Below are positions 12,503 to 26,422 of a DNA stretch of 64,000 nucleotides, piece by piece. Under the pieces are notes generated by a model. The model had not been told where the DNA came from. It saw nothing but the letters and a program-made list of their open reading frames with translations, and searched no databases. Positions within the stretch are counted from its first letter, which is position 1. Each line of letters begins with the position of its first letter. The stretch covers positions 21,009,063 to 21,073,062 of the forward strand of contig CM036179.1 in assembly GCA_020631735.1 (NCBI GenBank), read 5' to 3'. The stretch is from Saccharum officinarum. Taxonomy: Eukaryota > Streptophyta > Magnoliopsida > Poales > Poaceae. A program made the position numbers and the translations under genes.

Positions 12503-13117
12503 CTAAGCATCGTCCTCAGAGTCGGTGTCAAGGATCTCCCCGCCGTCCTCATCACTAACAGGCTCTAACTCCTCATCTTCTTCTTCTTCTGGCTCTTCTT
12601 CTAGTGCTTCTTCTGGTGCGGCATCTTGGGGCCCATTGACCTCCACTTCATCATCATCTTCAGCCATGAAGATTCCCGAACCCATGTCCTCATCTGCGTT
12701 GTTGTCTTGAGGCAGCAGAGGATTAAGCTGGTTGTTCAGGCGGTGCACTTCTTCATGAAGATTGTCATTGTATTCTTCAGCATTCTCCAACTGTTGCTCG
12801 AGCTCAAACTGACGAGCTCTCAGAACGTTCTCCTCGTGCCAGGCTTCATCCCTCTGGTTCATGACACGGACCAGCATGCGTTGACAGTTGTGGTTTGCTA
12901 CTGTCAATCTCTGGACTGCAAGGGTTTCCTGGTCACGATCACGGATCACTTGCTCCAGTTGCTGACGCGCTGCATTCCTGGCAGCAGTCACTTCAGCCAA
13001 CTCTGCCCTCAGCCTTTCCACCTCAGTAGGCTCAGGGTGGGGCTCACGTGGAGCGAGCTGGTGACGCGGTGCCCTGCCCCTAGTGGACTTATGAGCGGTC
13101 CTCTTGGTACGTGCCAT
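12503..13117 (-). CDS. Extra ORF upstream of gag: H3-tail-like N-terminus, coiled coil, acidic C-terminus (copy A)
   Basis: A 204-residue protein starting MARTKRTAHKSTRG. The first 21 residues after Met align to the histone H3 tail, but here R8 is His and G12 is Arg (numbering of H3). Residues about 35-150 are heptad-rich and charged with almost no Gly or Pro (VERLRAELAEV, LEQQLENAEEYN), predicting a long coiled coil. The last 50 or so are mostly Asp and Glu. There is no histone fold. I start at 13117 because an AG preceded by a pyrimidine-rich stretch (TTGTTGCTACAG) abuts this ATG. An in-frame ATG 36 bases upstream would bury the tail. The homologue in copy C keeps R8 and G12. Function is unknown; see the entry at 44459. 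Confidence 0.8.
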   Translation of the reverse strand: MARTKRTAHKSTRGRAPRHQLAPREPHPEPTEVERLRAELAEVTAARNAARQQLEQVIRDRDQETLAVQRLTVANHNCQRMLVRVMNQRDEAWHEENVLRARQFELEQQLENAEEYNDNLHEEVHRLNNQLNPLLPQDNNADEDMGSGIFMAEDDDEVEVNGPQDAAPEEALEEEPEEEEDEELEPVSDEDGGEILDTDSEDDA

Positions 13118-13876
13118 CTGTAGCAACAAGATACGACTTAAAGTGAGGATCATTTAGGGGATACGAAATTTAATTTAGTCGGGAGTACTGAAATTTTTAA
13201 GGAGGGAGTAAATGATATGTATGATATAATTAAACATGATGCATGCACGTTCCGTACGCCCTCTCACCTTAGTAGAATCCTAAAGTTCTAACGCTAGGCG
13301 GTGGCATACATACGTTCTCTCATATAAGCGAAACTATCGGTCTACTCGTTACGCTGTTAGTGTACCTGCAGAAAACCTCATTTCAGCCCAACAGTTTCCC
13401 AATATATGCACACAAGAAAGCAGTAATTTAAATACTTTCCATATACACATCCCCTGATGTATATACTTCAGTATCAAAGCTACCCGATATAAAGGTTCCC
13501 ACAATTAAGTGCTTACGTAATTACATGGTTTAAACATGTAAGTATGCAAGTCACCAAAACTACTCTCCCCTAGATCGCCGGTTGGACAATCATGCTCTCA
13601 CAACTCACACTTACCAGAGCGTCGAGGCAATTGATCCATACATTACCACCCAAGTGGATGGCATCCATACAATATCACGCCGTATGGACGACGAAACAAA
13701 AACAAACAAGACCCCCAAGTTAGTCTTTATAATAAGCCACCTAAGAGTCCTTATTTGGGCTAAGGGATGTGATCACTGGCATACCTAAAAAAATAATTTT
13801 TAGTGTTTTAACCCTTTTTCATAATCAAATACTTTTGTTTTTAAATACTCGTATGATGTGTTTAATGTTGAATTAT

Positions 13877-13888
13877 GCTCCGGTACCA
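13877..13888 (-). other. Primer-binding site, copy A
   Basis: On the minus strand TGGTACCGGAGC, two bases after the 5' LTR end. It differs at two positions from the usual initiator-Met tRNA primer site TGGTATCAGAGC. Identical in copy C. Confidence 0.75.
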
Positions 13889-13890
13889 GC

Positions 13891-16800
13891 TGTAACAGAA
13901 CCGACCAAATTATAAGAGCACAAGTACAAAAACAAGCACCGAAGTGCTCAAATTTTCGAACTTGAGCCCATATAATCCCGGTAGTCAATCGAAACCACGA
14001 AGGATTTCAAACCAACTTGCTTACAACCAGGATCGCATCATTCAACATACAACATCATACGTTACATTTCACAAGTAGTTCTGAAATAAGTTTACACACA
14101 CGGAGTCGCAATTATTACAAACCAAGTTTATAAAAGTAGCGGAAGCAAACACACGCTAGTTGTTTAACTACTGCCAGTCTTGTTGATCAACATCCCACAA
14201 AAGCATCAGGAAAGTACATAAAAGATGATCACGCCCAAGTGATCTAGTCTTCGTCACCCGCAGGGTGGAGACAATTTTTGCAGAAGCCTTGGTAGAGCAT
14301 ATCATCTGCAACAGGAGGGAATAAACCCTGAGTACTGGAATGTACTCAGCTAGACTTACCCGTCAAAAACCAGAAATAAGATGACACCAAGGATTATGCA
14401 AGGCTTACACAAGAGGCTAGCTGACATAACATTTTGCATAAAGGCATAAGTAATTGAAACTCTTATAGCCTGTACTAGCAGTTATTTTTAGCATTTACCT
14501 GTCATCTATCTTAGCACCTGTACTAAACATGCACTTGATTATAATCAAACAATTACCATCATTTTATCCAGAGCAGGTATGAATTGTGGCAACATTGTAT
14601 CATTCCCTTAACCACCAGTTCATTTAATGAGATCTACGTTGCCGCTGCTCAAGTCAAGTGCTCACTAACCGGGAGCGACGGCGATTCGAATCGAATTCCT
14701 ATCCAGCTGGAGGGGTATTTCTAACACTCACCGAGTCACGCCTGGCGAGGGCTGCTCAGGTCATCTTTTGTACAGTTCAGGAATCGCGGGTCCGAATAAT
14801 GTCGCGTCCCCAAGGGCGACACTCTGCCAGGTGATAGGGACTCTAACCCCCCTTGGTCTCACGCCAATGTCCCCAAGCACATCCTTTCTCTCCTCCAAGA
14901 TGCAACCTACCATTCGATTCCCGGCCTAAACCATACTACTCGACTTCGCGGTCGGAACGACTTATCCGGCCAAATAAGTGTTAGACTGCGTTCAACATGA
15001 CTCAAGGACGTACAGCGAAGCGGTCCTTAAACGACTCAGACGGGCATAGCTCCACACCCAAGACGTGAAGTGTCTTGCGGCTGTACTATCGAACTCTCGC
15101 CCGGTCTCAATTTCATTTTAAGGCATGGTTCCATCCACGATAGCCATAAAGCCACTCGTGACTCCTTCCTACATCTCACGGACGACCGGAAATCACCCGA
15201 CTTCTACCGAACTAAGCAGGGCTAAGCATTGACACGTGCCTAAACCTAATATAGGATTAAGTACGATATCTGGACAAGGACAGGTATAATGCAACAATTG
15301 TTTTCATACAACTCCTACAACTTAATGCAGTAAACAATTAAAAGTACTCAAGATTAATTTATAAAACAGTAGGTTCAGCATGCACCGGGGCTTGCCTTTC
15401 AGAAAGGTCGAGGGCCGGTGGTCAGGGCACTCGGGCAAGTCTTCAGCGGCGTCTCCTTCGCCGACTAGTTCCACTGGCTCCTCTGGCTGGTCCTGGACTT
15501 ACTCCGGAATCACAGGCTCGAATTCGAGGAGAGTTACCCCCTCCGGTACACCTATTGCATGAATGCACAATAAATATCATGGATGCATAAATGGGTGCAA
15601 CATGCTCGGAATGAAATGTATTTCAGAAATAAAATACTCTATTCAAGTTACTTCATTAAAATGTGCAAATCTCTTCTCCGGAGGAGAAGTACTTACCTAA
15701 TCTACCCAACCTAAGATATAGATGTTCTTCTTCGGTTAAGGTCCTAACACCTAACAAACACAAGAGTGACATTATTTAGGTTACCACATCCAACTCAAAA
15801 TATCACAGTAAGACATTCTGGACAGCAGCTACTTGTTTCTAACATAACTGGAGATTCCCAAATCCAAAAGATATGGTCTAAGACAAATCTGGAAAGCTTA
15901 AGAAATGCACCACAAAATATTTTCAGACCACAACACTTAATTCCAAAGTTTACCTAGTCGAAATTACAAAGTTCCAGAATCTGTCCTCCCAAACAGAGAG
16001 CAGTCAATTCTGGACTGTCACTTAAAACAGCAATAACTCCTAAACTACTAAGCCAAATGCTCCCAAATTTTGACACAAGCTAATTTATCAAGTTTACTAC
16101 AACTTTCGTATTCACAAGTTTTCCAGTAAACACCTTTATTAAGGGTCAAACCTAGAAATACTACCAGCTGTCCAGAAAACCTAGAATTGCAAAGATTAAA
16201 TATTTATTTATGTGGCAAACATCCTATAAGACCAAACTAATGTTACCACAAGTTCACAAAGGTCACAGAAACACCAGAAAGTAAGGTGTGCCCACCTAGA
16301 ATATTTATTTAAACTTATTTCTTAATTTACTTAAGTAATTAAGTGGAATTTCAAACATGTATGTAAACTGCTCCTAAAATTCTACAAAAATTACAGGAGA
16401 CTCTCTGACCCAAAAAGAGGCTACTGTAAAAATTTGAATTAAATTTATTTAGAGGAACTTCCTACACAAAATTCCCAAGCCAAAAAGGCTGATTTTTGTA
16501 TAAATAACAAGGCATAGTAAAAAGTGTCAAACAACAGATTTCCTAATTTTCTTGGACACTCTAGGGTTCCAAGACATTCTCAAAAAAGTTATATGAACAT
16601 TGCACATGTAGAAAAATTACAAAAATTCATTTAAGTATTTCCTAAAATAACAAGATAGCATTATAACTTGAAAAGTACTTAAGTACTACTGCCCAAATTT
16701 TTACCAGAGCTAGAGCAAGTATAAATTAGCCTACCCACCAAATTTCATAATTTTTGGAACACTGAAACTCAAGATATGATTTAAACAAGTTTGCATGTGA

Positions 16801-19020
16801 ATTAAAACACATTTTAAAGACCTATTTAAATATCCTAGAAACTACACAACACATAACCAAATCATATTTTTCTAAAATACTACACATCCAGTAGATCCTA
16901 ACAAAATTTATCTCAAAATTTTTGGGCAAGTAAAACCCTAGATCTACATTTTCCAAAACATTATCTAAAACTATGACAGAATAAAAAGAAATGAAATAAA
17001 TCGGATTTGTTATTGGGCCGGCCCGGGAACAGACGCGGCCCCTGACAGGCGGGCCCCCACGGTCAGGGACAGAGGGATAGGGGAGCGGCGGTCGCGAGCT
17101 CCGGTGAGCAATTTCTCGCCGCCGGTGGCTCCTCCGACCGATCCAAGTGCACCGACGTCTTGCCCAAACCCAGCCGCACCGAGGCTACCACTTTTCCCCA
17201 AAGTTGATGCACCACCGCACCTAGACCGATGGCAATGGCGGACGGCCGCGGTGCCTGGCGGTATGCCGGCGAGTCCTGGCCGTCGCACGACCTACCGAAG
17301 GGCACATCACCTTCCTGGACTCCTAGCGGACCCAACGAGATCACTCCCTCAGACGGGGGTGGAGCAGAACTGCTTGACCGCGTGAGCACCTGGCCGGCGG
17401 TCATGGCGCGGCCGTGCATGGTCTCGTTCCGTCATGGCTATCCCGATACTGGCGGAAACATCTTCATCCTAGCATCTACACGTGACAGGGAGGGGGAAAC
17501 GTGGGGGAAGGCAGACGGAGAACTACTGTGTGGTGCTGGCCACGATGACCCGCACATGGCGGAGCTCCGGTGAGCTTCGGTGAGCGGGCGGAAACGGCAA
17601 TGCGGCTCACCTTGGGTTTAATCCGACCTACCGACGGGTCGAGGAGGTGTAGGACGGGGAGGCGGAGGGATGGACGTGGTTCAACGAGCGGTGGTGAGTG
17701 CGCGAGCTCGGAGATGGCTACGGCGGCACTGGCGTCCCGGTTTCCGCCTCGGTGAGCCCGGCCAGAGCGAGAGGAAGGGAGAAGAGAATGGGTGCGCGCG
17801 AGGGGGTAGAGGTAGCCGCTCGGTGTTCAACTCACGCCCGGGCTCGCGACGTGGAGGGAACGGCAGCACTCGGTCGCCACGCGTCGCTGTTCTTCTGCCC
17901 GTGCGCCACGACATGCCGGTGTTCGAGCTCGTGGACTGAACCGAGCCTCCGAAGACCGACTGACAGAGCAACTTCGTCGACGATTAACTCCCAAACCAGT
18001 GAGAACCAGGCGTGGTTGATGTTGGCAATGTTGTAGAGCTACATGAGGGTTACAAGTTTGTCAATTGGAGTTTGGACTGGTTCGGCCTGGATTTGAAACC
18101 ACAGAGCTCCAAAGTGGTGCACTTCGAAACTGAAACGTGTTTTCAGTCAGTGAACCCGACTGAAACCCTATTTTCAAGACACCACAACTCCTAAACCATT
18201 TAGAACTAGGTGATGGTGATATTGACAATGTTGTAGAGCTATGTGTGGACAACAACTTTGTCAATTGGCTCAAAGACTGGTTTGGCCTAGTTTGTGAGTT
18301 ACAAGTTGCCAAAGTGAGGTACAGTGAAACGATTTTCAGCTTCACACTTAGCCAAAAATTGCTAAGTCCCAAAACAGCCTCTAATACTGACTTGTGGGCC
18401 ATTTTTGAGCATGTTCTGATCATTTTCATGAGATGGCCATATTAGAACTTTTGTTCCTTATGAAATTCTCTACAACTTTACTTAAGGGTGCTCCTCCATG
18501 CAAGATTTCTAAGCTGGACTTTTTAATTGTTCAAACCAGATCACTCTAGGAGTCCAACTTAGTCAACCACATTTGGAAGGGCAATTTGGTAATTTTGGTC
18601 AACATGAACATTGCTCCACTACTTACCCTAAATGTAATTAAGGTGTTATAAGACCTAATTAGCCACTCTACACATTGGTTGCACAAAATTCCTAGTGTCA
18701 CTTACTTTGGAACAAGTAATTTAATACTTTCTCCCAAATGTTGCAAGCTCATGTTGCACATGTTGCATGAGTGTGTTGCATAACACTTGCCAATTATGTT
18801 ACACTAAAGTGGTTGACATGTCTCACAAAGGAAATTGCACATAAGGTACTTGTGTGTTGCACACTACTCACTTCTTTACTTCACATGAAATATAAACATA
18901 TGTGGCAATGTTTCCAAAGCATGTTTCACATATTATAAGCTTATGCATGAAATGAATGATGCTTGCTTATGCTTATGCAAATGCAATGCAATTAAGGAGC
19001 TAAACACCTGAGGTGTTATA
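13891..19020 (-). mobile_element. Copy A 5' LTR (5.1 kb)
   Basis: Aligns end to end with 2349-7443, with scattered substitutions and small indels. Its outer terminus reads GGTGTTATA instead of GGTGTTACA, a single change in the conserved end. The GTAGA duplication follows at 19021-19025. It repeats the internal landmarks: palindrome 14682-14693 and hairpin 14328-14349. Confidence 0.9.
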
Positions 19021-19372
19021 GTAGAGAACCGGCATAGCAATTAGGGGGCTGACATGGGGGCCCCACAGGCCGACTGCCCTACAGGTGAGGCCGAGCGACC
19101 TCACTTGTTAGTGGCTCAGGCTCCACTTCAGTGGAGAGCCTCCTGGAGTCTTCTAGAGTCTTCCCGCGTTGTTTATGCGACAAAATTTCATGATTTCCTT
19201 TGATGAATATGTCCTCCTTGGTGGTTTTTTATTAAATCCTGTTGAAAACCTAGATTCACCAAAACTCATGAAATTTATTAGTATAAACCCCTAAGTCTAC
19301 ATTGGTGATCCATTTTAGCCATTTACGCAAGTTATATTGATGGTTTGTGATGAATGTTAACTACCGTCAACA
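19021..19372 (-). mobile_element. Athila 3' LTR, inner portion
   Basis: Continues the Athila LTR interrupted at 2348. It aligns to 32342-32694 over its whole length and ends GTCAACA at 19372, so the minus-strand LTR begins TGTTGACGGTAG. A polypurine tract follows. Confidence 0.85.
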
Positions 19373-20989
19373 AGCTCCCCCACACTTAGGCTTTTACTTG
19401 TCCTCGATAAAAGGATGGATTACTCAAGACAACCTTAGGACAAGACATCAATATAAAACCATTTCTAGTCATACATGCTCTACAGGATTCAAAGTGTCTA
19501 CCATGAAACTTTAGGCGGTTGAAGAATGGAACAGTTTGAAATAGATCACCATCTTCTTTCAGTCAAGTCAATTGGAGAAATAGTTTAAGATTTTTGGAAA
19601 CAAAACATAGCTTACCTTCTCCTTTTTGTGGTACTCTCAAATCACTCTGTATATGTGGTATTTTTTTGGCACCAAGGCATTTGATGACTATGCCTTCTTT
19701 TTGCCTACTTCTAAAAGATTATGTGGAGTTTAGGTAGGGATGAATATGAGGACATACTTGCATTGCATATATTGTAAAGTCAAAACAATGATCTAAGGAG
19801 AAAAGTGTCATACTCTTAGATCAAGATGTGCATGTGTGTGGATATGTATGTGGTGGCTAACCTAATTCTACTATGCTCCTCGAAACATATCTCTCTTGTT
19901 TGAGACTTGGAAACTTTTGTAAGAAAACATGGACTATCTTATTCATCTTTATTTTTTTCATGGCGGGCATCTAAGTACCCATTGTTGTAAATATCTCGTA
20001 CACTTATCCATTTTTTTCTCAATACTTTTTTTCTTTTTTTTATGAATAACTTTTGCATAGCCCATGCCTCTTTTTTTGCAATTGGAACTTTTCAAGAGAG
20101 ACATTTACAGGAACTTGGAGCATTGATCCTATCAACATATTTTTGTGTCTAACCCCAATGTAGGAGTAGAATATTTTTGGGTGGATGGAAAACATGTTGT
20201 GGCGTACTCCTAGTGTAGGAGTAACAAATATATGTGGAGTGTACATGATCTTGATCTTGAGAGCATAATAAGTTTCTCAACAAGGGTCACAAGGTTTGAC
20301 CAAACTCAACATAATGACAAATAGTATATGTAGAAGGTTTTTCTTATCTATATATCATGTATGGCTCTGGTGGAACATTGCTTTGCCACAAAGGAGAGGT
20401 GTAGCTATTCTTTTAACTTTTTGAAATAAAATTCTCCAATAACAAGACATCAAGAATCAAGTTCTCATTATTCTACTTTATCTCATTCCACAACAACTTA
20501 AGTAATATGGGGTCCCTAATAATAAGTTTCCAATAGTAACAAGACTTCTAGGAAAAGTATTATGTGAGTCTATCCTTAAGTCATGATTGAAATAATCTTT
20601 TCTCAGGTTTTAAAGTTATTTTATTAAGTGATTTTCAATTCGGTTTGAAATGGGAAGCGAAATAGGTGAAGACAGAGTATATGGGCCACAAACCTGACCG
20701 TGGATGAAGCACGAGGCGAAGGGGCACCATGATGGGCTGGCCAGCCCATGTAGGAGGTCGGGCGTCCCACTCTCGGGTCTGCTCAGGTTTAACTTTGGCG
20801 AGCGTGGTTCTTGGTCCATTGCTTCCTGAATTTCATGATTTTCGTAATCGAATTCTATATTGCTTGTCGTGGTGTGTCTCCCCCCACACTTATTTCCTAT
20901 TTACCTTTATGCACAACATGTGGAGACAAAACACATATCCAAAAGAAATAGAGAGCAGATAATAATAAGACTCCATTAATATCATAATG
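19373..20989 (-). mobile_element. Athila 3' untranslated region with polypurine tract
   Basis: On the minus strand AAGTGTGGGGGAGCT (about 19374-19388) directly precedes the 3' LTR. The rest is AT-rich and carries no recognisable domain, as expected for the long region between the last ORF and the LTR in grass Athila elements. Small ORFs here are not convincing. Confidence 0.7.
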
Positions 20990-21546
20990 CACTTTATTAC
21001 ATAAGCACAAACTTTTGACTTGGTAACACAAACTTCAACCACTCTATAAATCTGAGCTAAGCGAGTAACCTAAACATACTATCTTTAAACACTTGACCTA
21101 ACCATTCGTGCCTTATCAAAAACCTATCCCTCTTTTATTTCCTAGTCTTGGCAATAAAATGATTCAAAGCATTTAAATCTTGCTGTAGGCTCTTGCGATA
21201 GACGTGTTCCTCGTCGATCCTCTAATCTAAGGTAAAGACAACATCGGAGAGGTCTTCAGTCTTCTTCTCTAAGAGTGCAATGGTCATTCTCGGGCACTTC
21301 TCCTCATTCTCTAGAATAGTTGGTGATGCCTTTCTCTTCTTGGGAGGAACAACCTTGATCTGGTCCAGTAGAGCCCGGACTCCATCAATAGTTGTACGAG
21401 AGGTGACTGATCTATACTTTGCAAAAGTAACATCTCAAAACTTATTGGTCTTGACTCCGGTCAGCACCTCATGGCCCTTTGGAGGAAGGAGGTTGATCTC
21501 CTTCATAACCTTGATCGACTTCTAGACGTCTAACTTAGGCTCTTGC
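20990..21546 (-). pseudogene. Athila extra 3' ORF, second part (broken)
   Basis: A minus-strand frame from 21546 shows coding character (KVMKEINLLPPKGHEVLTG, IKVVPPKKRKASP) but carries in-frame TAG and TGA stops of the kind made by C-to-T change. It continues in phase from the part at 26428-26618 across the solo LTR. Grass Athila elements often have such an ORF after integrase, sometimes called env-like. I see no signal peptide or membrane segment. Function unknown. Confidence 0.5.
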
Positions 21547-24500
21547 TCTAACACCCTAGGTGTTTATCACCTGTTAATCAGTAGGTTTGAGCACAAACAT
21601 GACAGATTAAGTGGTGATGAAAATGCCAAGGTCAAACCTATGGAAATGAGCCCCAACCTAAACTTAGATATTGCACCCTTGCTTTACATATAGGCCCTTT
21701 TCAAGATATATGCTTGGGTGGTGTTATTGGAATATATTCATGTGTCTCACATCAATACCCATCTATATTGGGCACTAAAAAAGTTTCATGAAGTTTAGAA
21801 TAAAAAAGTCACATGAAATGATAAGTTATATCTTTTTGGAATGGTTTTACTAAGTGCTTGAATTGCACTATTAAGTGAATGAAATTATAGGTCATCAACT
21901 AAACCCTACAACCTTGCCAAAATGACTCTAGATGAACTCTACAACAAAAGTCATGAAAGGTTCATATTGAGCAAATGCCAAGAAAATGCTTCAATGGATC
22001 AAAAAGGATAATTTAAGCTTTACCATGATCCTACTTTGGTCAAAGTATAACAGTAGGTTCTATACCAGTTTTGAGGTTGGACCTTAAATGAAAGTTGTAG
22101 TTCATATTATGTAGAAGAAAATTTGTTTTGGACCAAGAGCTAGATCTGCTTGGAAGTGAGTCTAATCGGGGCACAAAGATTAAATCTGCTGCAGTTTTCA
22201 GCACTTAGAAATATTTGAAGTCTGGAAATTTATCGACATCGGCATTGGTGTCTCGCATTCTCTGAAATTCGTTAAGCATCTCAAGTTGACCCAAATGTGA
22301 AAGTTGGAGTTTACATCTTGGTGAAGAGCATACAAAAAGTTGGGTTCAGTTTGACGAAGTTTTAACCACCGAAAGCGAGTTTCCGTGACTGCCGTTAAGG
22401 TATTGACACTGCTGTTTTGGCATACATTTATCTTCTAATATGTTTTGCTAATGGCTAAACCCCCTTAATGAAAAATGTAGAGCTCCATGTGGGCTTCAAC
22501 TTTGGTTTTTAGCCCATGGTCTAAATCAGACTGCAGTTGGCCCAAATCAACCTCCCACCTTGCCCGGTTTGCTGCTTGCCACGTGTTCGACTAATGTCCC
22601 CAAAGGGATGGATGTGGCGCCCATGCACAGAGCTCAACTCACCATTGCTACTGCATGTCCCACTCCCTTAGCCAGCTGCTGCTGCTCGATTTGGATGCCC
22701 AAGGTGCCCCAAGCACTCCCCATCCACTCCAGCGCCCTCTCCCTCACTCACTCTCGCCTTACCCACTTGACCGGCGCTCGCGTCGCCGTTGTGCTCTGCT
22801 GCGCCTGCCATGGCCGGCGAGTAGGACTACTACACCCTCGCTGCTCCCTCTCTTGTGCCTCCACCACCCACCCAACAGCTCTGTAGCACCCTCCTCTGCT
22901 ACCCTGCATGCGCGACCAAAACCCTAGCCGCGAGGCACGTCGGTGCCGAGCACGTCCGCCATGGACACCGGGTGGAGCTCCACGCGCCGGGTGCTCCTGC
23001 CCTCTAGGCTCCCACAGCCCTCGCTAGCACCTCCAGTAACTTTCCTCGCTCCGCGCTGCATCTCCTCAGTCCTCCTCCTGCCACCTCCATCGCCAGAGCA
23101 CGGCTGGTCGTGGTGGTGATGCTGCTGACCCGTTGGAGCTCGCAGTCCCATCTCCTCTGACCACCCCAAGCCATGCCGTGGCCACTACTAGGCGCGCCAG
23201 GGTCTAGGCTTGCTCCCTCTCCACTTGAACTCCGCCGGCGAGCATCCCCGCCACCGAATCGACGAGCCCCTGCATGCCTCTGCCCTGCTCTCGGCGTACA
23301 GAGAAGGGAAGGACCTTGTGATGTGAATAGAAACTTACTTAGGGGTCCAGATGCAATCTCTAGACTCATGTGAATAGTGTTTCACTATGCAGTTTGATTC
23401 CAGAAAAGCTCAGGGGCTTCTATACAAGATGTTTTTTCCTTTATCTTTTTTCTTTTATGGCTGAAACTTTGAAAAGGCATAGTAAAACATAGAAAAGTCG
23501 TAAAATTGCAAATGAGGACTTTTTGGAATCCTTGTGAAATTATCTATGCAGTATATCTATAATACTTCATGTTTTAGTTTAAAGTTTTAGCTGCAAAAAT
23601 CAATTTGTGCCGTAGGGTTTTAATGCTAGTTGAATTTGTTATTTTTCATAACTACAGATGTAGGACTCCAAATGAAGTGAAATTTTTATGGCATGCTACT
23701 CATGTGATATTTGATATGTGGTAAAAATTTTATGGTCATTGGTTGCTATATGTGTGAGTTATAGGTTTATCTTGCTCTCGCATGATTTCTTGCTTTAGCA
23801 TTTTGTATTTTTCATAGAGGTTGCTATGCTTATCCAAATGGCTTAAAATTTGTACAGTAGACTTATGAGAATATGTATGAGCTACTCTAATTTTTGTAGA
23901 ATTTATTATGCAATTTTGGTATATGTTCATTATTTCACCTTGCTATCTAAATAAATTAAGAAATGCATTAAAAGAATTTATTTAGTGATGAGCACTATGC
24001 TTTTTGGTGATCATTTAACATGTACTTTATTATGGTTATATTGGTTGTGGCCAAATGTATGTTTGGAATATAAGTTAATATTTATTCTTGCAATTGATGC
24101 TTTCCTGGACAGTTTCTGGGACTTTGGTAATTACCCCATGAAAATGATGTGTTGATGTTTACTGAGAAACATGCTTATAACAAAGTTGTAGATAACTCAT
24201 TAATCTAGCTTGTGTTAAATTTTGGTGGCATTTGACCTTGTAGTTTGTGAGTTATGCATGTTCCAAGTTGGGTTCCAGAAATAGTTGTTCTCTAGAATCA
24301 CTGGACCAGTTTCTATAAATATGCTTGGTTGACTTGGTTAACTTGAGAATCATGCTAAGATAATTAAAGATTAATTGTAGACAATTTCATAAGATTTCCA
24401 TAATGTCTTGTTGCATGGCTATTGGATTTGTATAACTCTAGTTATGATCCAAACATGCAGCTGTTGTTTGCAGTCCAGAAATTGACAGATGCTAGTTATG

Positions 24501-26422
24501 GTTGTTTACTCCATGTGTTACTAAGTGTGGCTTATGCCCTTGTTGATGGTCAAGTTAAGATACTCGTGATCTTGTTAACCTTGTGTTATGCTTGATGTGC
24601 TTGCCCTTTATAATTGGTTATGTGATGCTAGTTAAATAGCTATTGGTGTCTATGTCTTGCATAATCTTGTGTTTGTTTGAATGCTTATGCGATGCATATT
24701 GTGTTACCATTCATCATATTCATACACATGCATCTTGCATCTCATTTAGGTACGCTAGATGCACCATATGAAGGATGAGATGTTGGAGCCAAACCTGAAG
24801 ACGGTGTTTGGTGGACCTATCCCGAAGATGGAAGGACTAAGCAAGTGCCGGGATGGGAGATGCTCGCCAAGCGAGTGTCATCTGTCAAACACTAACCTAA
24901 GTGTTCGATCTCAGGCAAGCCCTAGAGCATTATAAGTCTCTTAATTTATAAAATAAATTAATTATATAAGTTCTATATATTGTTGCATTAAGTTATAGGA
25001 GTTGAGTGAAACCGTTGATGCATAGATTATATCCTTGTCTACCGTGTTATATCCTTTACCCTGCTAGGTCTAGGATCGAATAAATGCTTAGCCCTGCTTA
25101 GACCGGTAGGAGTCGGTGATTTCCTATCATCGGCAACTATAGGTGGTTACCGGAATACCTTAGCTATGGATGCTATCGTGGAAATAACCAAGTGTTGATA
25201 GATAAATGGAGACCAGGCAGAATAAGTAGTGGGCAACCAAATAGGGTTCTTGGGTGCTTGTAGTTTTTGCCTGTGTTGGTTAAGGACCGATCGTTACTCG
25301 TCCCTCTTGTCATGTTGAACACATGCCTCATATTTAGCTAGCCAAATAAAGTACCTTTCGACCGCGAAGCCAGTGGCACCATTCGGGCTGAGATCAACTC
25401 GGGCGCGCATATTGGTGCTGAAGGAGGTGCAACAGGGGCACGAAGAGTGAGCCCAAGGGCAGGCTAGGCTTGATTCCTAGCAGTCGGGCAGTCCTTAGGT
25501 ATTACCGGTGCATGATTTGTCCCGCGACACTTACCAGAATAGTGTCATTGGTGACATGTAGCTCACTTGATCAATGAGTGTGGTTTGTGTGAGGAATAAA
25601 TCACCAGCTGGTTAGGAATCGATTCGAATCGCCATCACTCCTGGATAGTGAGCACTTGACTCGAGCTACGACATCATAGTAATGACGATGGAACACAGAT
25701 GGTTATGTGGATTATGTTGGAAATGCTAAACCTGAGATGATAACTTTGATGTTAATGGTTAATCAAGTGATTGCTTTAGCATTGGTACTTACCTAGATTA
25801 ACAGGTTATAACAAAGATGATGCAAAAGTACTTAAAATGGTTTATTCATGATAACTTATGCTTTTCGCAAATGAGTCAAGCTAGTCCACCAAAAGAAAGC
25901 TTTGCATACTCCTTGGTGTTATATTATTTCTAGTTTATAATGGGTAAGTCTAGCTGAGTACCCCTCATACTCAGGGTTTATTCTCACTTGTTGCAGGTTG
26001 TGATGTATCATGGCTACTGCAAGAATTGAATGGCTCCTGCTGTAGTGGTGGAGTGTGATCATGGGCATGATCCTTCTGAGTTATCTTATCTCTAATGCTT
26101 TTGTTTGAAGTTGACCTTGGTACTGGCATGTATTTGAAATAAGGGTGATGTTGGTTTCAAACTACCTTGCTTCCACTACTTTTGAACCTGATTTGTAATA
26201 TTTATGTCGAACTCCGATGTATGTTGAACTACTTACGAATTGGATGTAACATATGACTTGTTATATTGAACCACTATGATCTTGGCTTGTATGTTGGTTA
26301 GTTTGAAATCCCTCGTGATTTCATTGGACTACCGGAGTTATTTGGGTTCAAGTATCACAATTTGATCACTTTGGTGATTGATTTTGTACTTGTGCTCTTA
26401 TAATTTGGGCAGTTCTGTTACA
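21547..26422 (+). mobile_element. Solo LTR of a Tekay-type element (4.9 kb)
   Basis: Starts TCTAACACCCTAGGTGTT (first G of TG changed) and ends TTCTGTTACA, flanked by CTTGC at 21542-21546 and 26423-26427. It has no internal domain, so it is a solo LTR left by recombination between two LTRs. It shares with copies A and C the palindrome CGATTCGAATCG (25620-25631), the hairpin (25954-25974) and the 'aggaccgat..tcatgttgaac' block near 25285-25325. Its GC-rich core (about 22560-23310) is not alignable by eye with theirs, so it is a different subfamily. Confidence 0.88.

Larger units (their letters stand above)
2349..19020 (-). mobile_element. Tekay/Del-type chromovirus, copy A, complete with two LTRs
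   Basis: A 16.7-kb element on the minus strand. It has a 5' LTR at 13891-19020, PBS at 13877-13888, an H3-tail-like ORF at 12503-13117, gag-pol at 7439-11844, a polypurine tract at 7444-7457 and a 3' LTR at 2349-7443. A GTAGA duplication flanks it. The integrase ends in a chromodomain, which with the Met-tRNA type PBS places it among chromoviruses, most like Tekay. Its LTRs are very similar: in the first roughly 330 bases at 2349 and 13891 I count about three differences. Insertion is therefore fairly recent and later than that of the Athila host. gag-pol has a one-base frameshift in RT. Confidence 0.9.
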
